Source: Antedon mediterranea (taxonomy: Eukaryota > Echinodermata > Crinoidea > Comatulida > Antedonidae). From it: 64,000 nucleotides of DNA. The DNA lies in NCBI RefSeq assembly GCF_964355755.1, contig NC_092679.1:14190932-14254931 (forward strand), read 5' to 3'. The notes below the pieces were generated by a model that saw only the letters and a list, made by a program, of their open reading frames with translations, did no database searches and was not told the DNA's origin. The translations under genes were made by a program, and so were the position numbers. The stretch's first letter is position 1; every line of letters starts with the position of its first letter. Positions 60,001 through 64,000 of this stretch are shown one piece after another.

Positions 60001-60386
60001 ATTGATCTAAGGATTTCTTTGGTAAGGTTTACATGAATGTCTTCAATTTCCTTAGAACATCAGAGCTTGTCCCTCCTAGCCATTTTGGTCAAGTCACTTT
60101 AACATTATTAATTATTCTACAAACTATACCTGTGTGAAAATACAAACAATATTGTTTCCTTTAGGGTGCAGTAGCTGTCCGTGATGCTCTCAGAAATCCA
60201 GACAATATACATCTGGTGAAACGTTGTCCAACATGTGGTCAGCAGAACCTCAAGAATAATGACAACAACCACATTTTGTGTTGGTCATGTCGCAGTCATT
60301 TCTGTTTTCAGTGCTTAAAAAAAATTCAGGGTAAAATAATGGACCACTTTAGACCACCAAGCAAATGCCAGCAACATTCAAATTAA
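51008..60386 (+). CDS. RNF14: RNF14-like RWD/RING-IBR-RING E3 ubiquitin ligase with extra C-terminal zinc module
   Basis: Eleven coding exons (51008-51046, 51313-51396, 51896-52040, 53973-54207, 55008-55127, 56037-56219, 56674-56773, 56918-57082, 57617-57801, 59119-59293, 60165-60386) with GT-AG junctions and matching phases give 550 residues; human RNF14 has 474. RWD domain about 1-170 (FPPNYPSEDPPSFKLSCLWL), RING1 from C225, IBR about 312-361, RING2 C407-C436 with GCNHMSC, whose C420 is the expected ubiquitin-accepting cysteine. RBR ligases pass ubiquitin from E2 to that cysteine and on to substrate; RNF14 acts on stalled ribosomes and crosslinked proteins. A further Cys/His module (about 498-548) follows. 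Introns hold MITEs, decayed tRNA genes and a SINE. Confidence 0.92.
51313..51396 (+). CDS. RNF14: RNF14 exon 2: start of RWD
   Basis: Reads LFALQAIFDDGSI, the family's ELLALASIYD-like opening helix. Acceptor ATTATTTTGCAG, donor GTTTGT (weak but GT). 84 nt, phase 0-0. Confidence 0.88.
51896..52040 (+). CDS. RNF14: RNF14 exon 3: RWD
   Basis: Reads FKVPVQLIGTTIQVEVWLPD. Acceptor ATCATACCATAG, donor GTGACT. The frame stays open past the donor to 52183, but joining to 53973 restores the RWD match. Confidence 0.85.
52287..52608. mobile_element. Tc1/mariner-type MITE with CRE site, copy 1
   Basis: Ends CTCGGGGTAC and GTACCCCGAG, flanked by TA on both sides, in RNF14 intron 3. It carries the full cyclic-AMP response palindrome TGACGTCA at 52314-52321. 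The second copy is at 53134-53433. Confidence 0.75.
52680..52756 (-). pseudogene. tRNA-Val(AAC) pseudogene 1
   Basis: Minus strand begins GGTTTCGTAGTGTAGTGGTT and ends GCGAAACC: intact 7-bp acceptor stem, A-box and anticodon stem TCTGC/GCAGA. The anticodon loop has 10 nt (TTAACAACAC, 3 extra) and the T-arm loop also has about 3 extra nt, so it cannot fold as a normal tRNA. A T5 terminator-like run follows. Confidence 0.8.
52971..53042 (-). pseudogene. tRNA-Val(AAC) gene or pseudogene 2
   Basis: 72 nt on the minus strand with normal loop sizes, anticodon loop TTAACAC, B-box GTTCGAGCC and a T9 terminator-like run immediately downstream. Mismatches at two acceptor-stem pairs and one D-stem pair suggest decay. 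It is a tandem relative of the copy 291 bp away, including the flank CACCATAAA and upstream sequence. Confidence 0.7.
53134..53433. mobile_element. Tc1/mariner-type MITE with CRE sites, copy 2
   Basis: Same ends and TA flanks as copy 1 and same orientation. TGACGTCA occurs twice, at 53161-53168 and 53181-53188. An internal segment present in copy 1 (about 52425-52450) is deleted. Confidence 0.75.
53787..53876. mobile_element. MITE family M1, copy 2 (short)
   Basis: Starts AAAGCTCCGTCTACACCATC and ends AAAGTTTGATAGTGTAGACA. The interior is shortened to about 50 bp. It lies in RNF14 intron 3, about 100 bp before exon 4. Confidence 0.75.
53973..54207 (+). CDS. RNF14: RNF14 exon 4: RWD core
   Basis: Reads MIFPPNYPSEDPPSFKLSCL, then LSAVCKQLDKLWEEYKE and WADWIQ: the YPxxxPP motif and following helix of RWD domains. 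Acceptor ATTCTCCCACAG, donor GTAAAT. Phases 1 to 2. Confidence 0.93.
54920..54962. repeat. Hairpin, about 20-bp arms
   Basis: AATTCAGAGAGGTATAAAAA and its near-perfect reverse complement TTTTTATACCTCTCTGATT meet at TAATTA. It is 46 bp upstream of RNF14 exon 5. Confidence 0.8.
55008..55127 (+). CDS. RNF14: RNF14 exon 5: linker
   Basis: Reads SFLGISETVMIGNFSTN then an acidic linker, connecting the RWD domain to RING1. Acceptor TTTTGTTTTCTTAAAG, donor GTAAGG. Confidence 0.82.
55446..55684 (+). mobile_element. tRNA-derived SINE
   Basis: Pol III promoter boxes: A-box TGGCTTGGTGG at 55455-55465 and B-box GGTTCAGTCCT at 55501-55511, about 35 bp apart as in a tRNA. A non-tRNA body follows (CTCTGAGGGTCCCTAATGA) with a terminal run of 10 A at 55674-55683. 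It is in RNF14 intron 5, sense orientation. Confidence 0.8.
56037..56219 (+). CDS. RNF14: RNF14 exon 6: RING1
   Basis: Reads HECEVCFDVKPGEEFYRLNS then CFHHFCYDCFHDYC, the C-x2-C ... C-x-H-x2-C-x2-C pattern of RING1. Acceptor TTGTTTTTTCAG, donor GTAAGT. Confidence 0.93.
56368..56505. mobile_element. MITE family M1, copy 3 (right end eroded)
   Basis: Left end AAAGCTCTGTCTACAATATT and the internal GTGATGTGCCCATTTATGGA and GACATGATGATGTCAT match the copy at 60620. The right inverted repeat is not recognisable. RNF14 intron 6. Confidence 0.7.
56674..56773 (+). CDS. RNF14: RNF14 exon 7: RING1 end
   Basis: Reads CPHQECKTPLPPRLLRQVLG, the last RING1 zinc ligands and the helix to IBR. Acceptor TTTTATTTTGTAG, donor GTAAGT, 100 nt. 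Confidence 0.92.
56918..57082 (+). CDS. RNF14: RNF14 exon 8: IBR
   Basis: Reads DDIDWCVRCQMPA and FCTYCFYSYCSQCKDPWH, an in-between-RING fold with the expected C-x2-C pairs. Acceptor ATTGTTATCAG, donor GTAAGT. Phase 0-0. Confidence 0.93.
57083..57616 (+). other. RNF14 intron 8
   Basis: No repeat or gene recognised. Confidence 0.5.
57617..57801 (+). CDS. RNF14: RNF14 exon 9: IBR end, helical linker, RING2 start
   Basis: GTPCK closes the IBR. A charged helix follows (KLQELEEEDKGMTSEEL), then KCPGCLIPIQKNFG opens RING2. Acceptor TTTTAACTTTGAAG, donor GTGAGA. Confidence 0.93.
58040..58540 (+). mobile_element. Probable 5'-truncated non-LTR element with TTGAAC tail
   Basis: Ends in GACAATAAATTTTAACTTG followed by AACTTGAAC, a LINE-type tail (AATAAAT and short repeats). 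The GC-richer sequence before it (from about 58040) differs in composition from the intron and could be its body, but no domain is visible. RNF14 intron 9. Confidence 0.45.
58725..58930 (+). repeat. Dispersed repeat R1, copy 1
   Basis: GTCCGTGTGCACAGTTTG, GTGCACTTTAAAGAACCC and GAGTAGAGGG match, in order, the reverse complement of 60440-60612. RNF14 intron 9. Confidence 0.6.
59119..59293 (+). CDS. RNF14: RNF14 exon 10: RING2 with catalytic cysteine
   Basis: CNHMSCSQCHTSFCWRCG holds the expected catalytic Cys420 and the remaining RING2 ligands. HFGDGSCILFPGQ follows and resembles the post-RING2 segment of RNF14. Acceptor TTCTTTGTCCCCAG, donor GTAAGT. Confidence 0.93.
60165..60386 (+). CDS. 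RNF14: RNF14 exon 11: extra Cys/His zinc module and stop
   Basis: Reads RCPTCGQQNLKNND, NHILCWSCRSHFCFQC and, at the end, HFRPPSKCQQHSN, then TAA. Ligands C498, C501, C516, C519, C524, C527, H538 and C545 mimic a RING2 fold. Human RNF14 ends before this. From family knowledge, some plant RWD-RBR proteins have a similar C-terminal module. Acceptor ATTGTTTCCTTTAG. Confidence 0.88.
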   Translation, partial: GAVAVRDALRNPDNIHLVKRCPTCGQQNLKNNDNNHILCWSCRSHFCFQCLKKIQGKIMDHFRPPSKCQQHSN

Positions 60387-60439
60387 AGACCTTCTGTTCT
60401 AAAAAGACACGTCATCATCATTATCATCATCTTCCTTTA

Positions 60440-60612
60440 CTGTGCAGAACCTCATTTCAAGTATATTCGCACATGGAGACTTCCTTTATGAGGGGCGCTC
60501 ATTCATCTGTCCACAACAGGCTGGCATGGGCCAGTACAACAGGGTACCCTACTCTTGTGAAAGATGCACTAGGTTCTTTAAAGTTCACACGAGCCAGATG
60601 TGTACACTGGAC
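60440..60612 (-). repeat. Dispersed repeat R1, copy 2 (inverted)
   Basis: Minus strand reads GGTCCAGTGTACACATCTGG, GTGAACTTTAAAGAACCTAG and GAGTAGGG in the same order as copy 1. It begins just after the RNF14 stop codon, so it probably lies in the 3' UTR. Confidence 0.6.
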
Positions 60613-60619
60613 CAGTTTG

Positions 60620-60781
60620 AAAGCTCTGTCTACACTATCAAACTTTATGTGACAAAAAAATGTGATGTGCCCATATATGGACATGATGATGTCATAATAC
60701 TACTGTATTTGGGTGCATCACTACCATATTTGGGCACATCACACTTTTTTGTCAAACTTGTTTGATAGTGTAGACAGAGAT
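60620..60781. mobile_element. MITE family M1, copy 4 (best preserved)
   Basis: AGCTCTGTCTACACTATCAA at the left and TTTGATAGTGTAGACAGAG at the right are inverted repeats of about 20 bp. The interior has TGTGATGTGCCCATATATGG and a duplicated ACTACxxTATTTGGG motif. In or just after the RNF14 3' UTR. Confidence 0.8.
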
Positions 60782-63393
60782 TAAGTTCTTTCCCAAGAAG
60801 GCCACTAGAAAATGGTCAAGGTGCAACTTCAACCTGTGCCGATTTCAACTTTATTGTCAACAAGAACAAGACAAAAGGGTGATAACATATAGTTAGAAAA
60901 ATCTAATCATCTAGATAACAATACAAGATAATTAATTATATACAGTCGTAAGCTCCTGGGTTTAGCCAATGTGCGCTCCTAGTCGTTACGTCTTACAGTA
61001 CTTAATCATATCAGTATTGTCAAATGCTTCAATCCCTCATTTTTAACTGCAATTTTAAGATTGGTTCATATTTTCTGTTGTCTAGTAACCATAGTTTGAA
61101 ACAAACTCACTTGCCTATTTTGGAATATCAATAGATTAGAAGAAGAAAAGATCCATTGAATAGGAGGAAAGCGATAGATTAGATAGAAAAAGTGGAGCAT
61201 GAAAAGAGTGAGTATCCTAAACCTCAAAGTAGGGAATAGTTACTTAACAAATATTTTTATATTCGTAAACTAAATTACATGAGTATAAGCAATTAAAGGA
61301 AAGATATAGGCCTATAAAGAGAATCATTGCATATAATGTTTATAACAGACTTATTATATTACAGATAGATAGAATTCAGTACAGTAATACAGTATTAAAC
61401 AGTAGTGTGTATACATCCCAAAGTAAAGTACATCTGCCTCAATTATTTAAACACATATAATTTTATAACGCGAACTAGGTGTAATTATAATATTAGTGAA
61501 TGTGCAATTTAGTACTTTATACACACATTTTACAAATAGACTTAATTTGGTTTTGTACAGGTAATTTATATCAATTTATATCGGGTCTTTAGTTTATTCG
61601 AGGGAGTGTATGTGTTGTGTGTGTAATATGGTAACATGTATAATCTATATATAAATTTACGTAAGGGCAAAATTCGGTAAATTGCGCGTTATTTCTAGAA
61701 TGTTTACTCGATGGTATATACAGTAAAGTTGGTTCGTACTTTCGGTACTGATTTTAACCACCTGATGTAACCCTGTTTACTAATTAAATTGAGTTCGATA
61801 ATTAGTTATTGACGATTAAAACGAATTTAGGTTCAACGATTTGCCCCAAATACGGGTGTTTTTCGATGGTGATATACACTGTCTAATGGATGTCCGTAAT
61901 AATACGAGGATGCTTCGCATTTTCCTATCTCCTCCTACGATAATTGTTTTTAATGGCTGAAAACTGGTTGAACAGCTTGAGTATAGCATCATAATGTTGA
62001 AGACAGGCCGATTTTCTTTAAAAAATACTATTTTGATAGATTTAATATACGTTTATACAAATGTATTGATTTGTGATGAATGGAACATTCCAATCTCTGT
62101 TCCACAAGTGTCTATTCCCTCAGGCGTCGTAAAGGCAAGTACAGGTACTGTATACTCATAACAGAAATTCGATCCATTTTTTTTTCAATCTGTGCTGCAG
62201 AGGTTGGATATAAATTTTTTTTAAACGGATAATGAGCTAGCGTTTTCACTCGCCGTATATTATGTACACATCTTTATTATTGCAGTTAAACCACCCATAT
62301 CATCACCCTTCCCTCACTGGCATGAGTAGCGTTGTAAAACCAGTAGAGGATAGGCCTACGGTACATCACATGCCCTAAACGCAGAACAACTTTGGTGGGT
62401 AGGGGGTGGGTAGGGTAGGAACCAACTTAAGTATGAATTTGCTCTAAGAAACAATTGAAAACCATTAGGCCTACTAATTAAGTTGAGTTAGATAATTTAA
62501 TATTTATTGACGATTAAATCGAATTTATGATTTTCGCCGAATAGAGGTGGTTTTCACAAATTGTTTTACATTATATAAACATATATACGTCGTAGTGATG
62601 TATCGTTACATGTACTGTACTATTTCAATCGACTATGACGGTGATAGTTTCAACAAAGTATTAAATCGCAATGTTTTACTGTGTTTAGTGGTATATTATT
62701 TGTAAAACATGAAAACAATTAATATTTCGTTAATAAATGGGTAAAGAATATATTTAAAAATTGTTCCTCTTTGCACCCATCCTCTTCCCCATCCCTCAAC
62801 CCAAATGTTACATACAACACACAATTTAAGTTTGTTTAAATTTGACTTAAACAATTGGTCTCATTTTGTGACAAGTTTCTCTTTCGGAAGTAATTCCCAG
62901 GGTACTAATTTTACAGTACATAAATCACAGTGTCTATTTATTCGTTCCTGTAAACGACATGTATTATTGTCCTGCGGTACGTATACATTTGAAATCGCTG
63001 AAATTATTATGTATTCGAGAACCATCTGTGGGCACGACCTAGATGGTACGCGAGCGTACCATCTAGTCAAATAAATTCTCCCTAAATATGAAATATGTAC
63101 AACACAATATTAAGAGGTAATAAAATACAGTAAAAAGTGTATCGAAATGATTGGTTAATTGTAGATCAAGGAAGTCAATTAATTCTACTACAAATAGAAA
63201 TGTGATACAATACTACGTATTGTGTGTACATAAATGCGAGGCGTTTATACCAAACGATGTTTTATGGGGATGGGGGGGGGGGTGTTATTCAAAGCGTGGT
63301 GTTTATTCGAATAAATATGGTAAATTTAGATGTATTATAATACTAATTATGAAATATGCGAATAATATAGTTGACCTGTGAATAATTACAATA
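60782..63393. other. Region downstream of RNF14
   Basis: No gene found. Two diverged direct copies of about 100 bp lie at 61780-61880 and 62470-62560 (shared TATTGACGATTAAA). No clear polyadenylation signal for RNF14 was picked out; ATTAAA overlaps the stop codon at 60382. Confidence 0.4.
63039..63066. repeat. Perfect 13-bp palindrome
   Basis: CTAGATGGTACGC, spacer GA, GCGTACCATCTAG. Confidence 0.9.
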
Positions 63394-63767
63394 TCAACAA
63401 TGAGCATATAACTTTGGAAAAGCCAGACCCGCCAAAAATGTATGTTTATGCTCATATAAAAGCTGAAAAACATCGTCGCGTTGTAAAAATATAGATGTAA
63501 AGTACAGGCAAGTTGTTAGCTTGCTTTGGTACCCTAGGTAAGTATCAGCTGCATGTTCCACATGTCGTAATTTGCGAGCTTTAGAGTGTTTGGTAAATGA
63601 CATCATGAGATGTTTGTAAATCGTTTTAAACGACTTACAATGCGCTAGAACGCCAAAATTTCCCCCGACCAGGGGCCCTTGGCGGCCCCCTGGCCCCCAG
63701 CCAATGTTTGCTCGCTTCGCTTGCAAAGCTACGCCACCCCTATTTCAAAATCCTGGATCCGCCCCTG
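63394..63767 (-). mobile_element. Fragment of the CAGGGGCGGATC element (reverse)
   Basis: Ends at 63767 with CCTGGATCCGCCCCTG, the reverse complement of the left end of the element at 31308. The sequence stays closely similar over about 370 bp (matching about 31308-31670) and then stops. The two copies encode near-identical read-through peptides in this region. Confidence 0.8.
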
Positions 63768-64000
63768 AAACAATACAATGCCAAAACTATATTTAGTAAT
63801 AATGTATTGTGATGTTAGTGATGGCACTAGTTACAATCCGTTATGCGTGAGTATGTAATGTATGACGTAATGCATAAAAGGGCGGGCATAAATAGTGTGC
63901 ACTGTAAAGTCCGGTTATGCTATGCCAAGCCAGAGATGTGGAAATAGTACGAATGAAATTAGCTGATTGTATTCATTAAATTACCAGAATTTCCTTGTTT

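Noticed and set aside
62805-63381. Open frames of 69-89 codons downstream of RNF14
   Set aside because: Both strands are open over the same interval, composition matches the intergenic background and a poly-G run interrupts; no homology recognised.

Overview
This is animal nuclear DNA: AT-rich, with long introns, canonical GT-AG splice sites and many small DNA transposons, MITEs and retroelement tails. The gene families and their invertebrate-like architecture suggest an invertebrate deuterostome, most likely an echinoderm. That placement is an inference from style, gene content and the abundant TACTGTA and TAGGCCTA motifs; it is not proven here. There are no bacterial-type operons, CRISPR arrays or rRNA genes.

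Three protein-coding genes can be supported. (1) Positions 78-42842, minus strand: most of a CRIM1 (cysteine-rich motor neuron 1) gene. Twelve coding exons join in one open frame: signal peptide, IGFBP domain, cysteine-rich spacer repeats, two VWC domains, three antistasin-like units, four more VWC domains and the start of the juxtamembrane stalk. The transmembrane and cytoplasmic end lies beyond the left edge. Introns 1 and 2 are about 18 kb and 14 kb and hold mostly unclassified AT-rich sequence and transposon remnants. (2) Positions 46213-47094, plus strand: a single-exon ZDHHC24-like membrane protein whose DHHC motif reads ISHC. (3) Positions 51008-60386, plus strand: an RNF14-like RWD plus RING-IBR-RING ubiquitin ligase in 11 coding exons, with an extra C-terminal zinc-binding module that human RNF14 lacks.

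Between and inside these genes lies a rich set of mobile elements whose ends and target-site duplications can often be read directly. They include a three-level nest of elements at 39902-42053; two elements with CAGG-type ends and 5-bp duplications (31308-32624 and 48648-50819, the second holding a four-unit tandem array of about 370 bp); a Harbinger-like MITE (28817-29470); a MITE with a 32-bp perfect terminal repeat (44978-45300); two CRE-bearing MITEs flanking a pair of decayed tRNA-Val genes inside RNF14 intron 3; a tRNA-derived SINE in RNF14 intron 5; a non-LTR reverse transcriptase fragment; and a 146-bp insert with a 13-bp duplication and a hammerhead-ribozyme-like core at 20004-20149.

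The three genes are not an obvious functional unit: CRIM1 is a cell-surface/extracellular BMP modulator, the ZDHHC protein a membrane acyltransferase-like protein and RNF14 an intracellular ubiquitin ligase. I found no clear new multi-gene system. The most novel items are the hammerhead-like insert, the nested transposons, the degenerate DHHC motif and the extra zinc module of RNF14.
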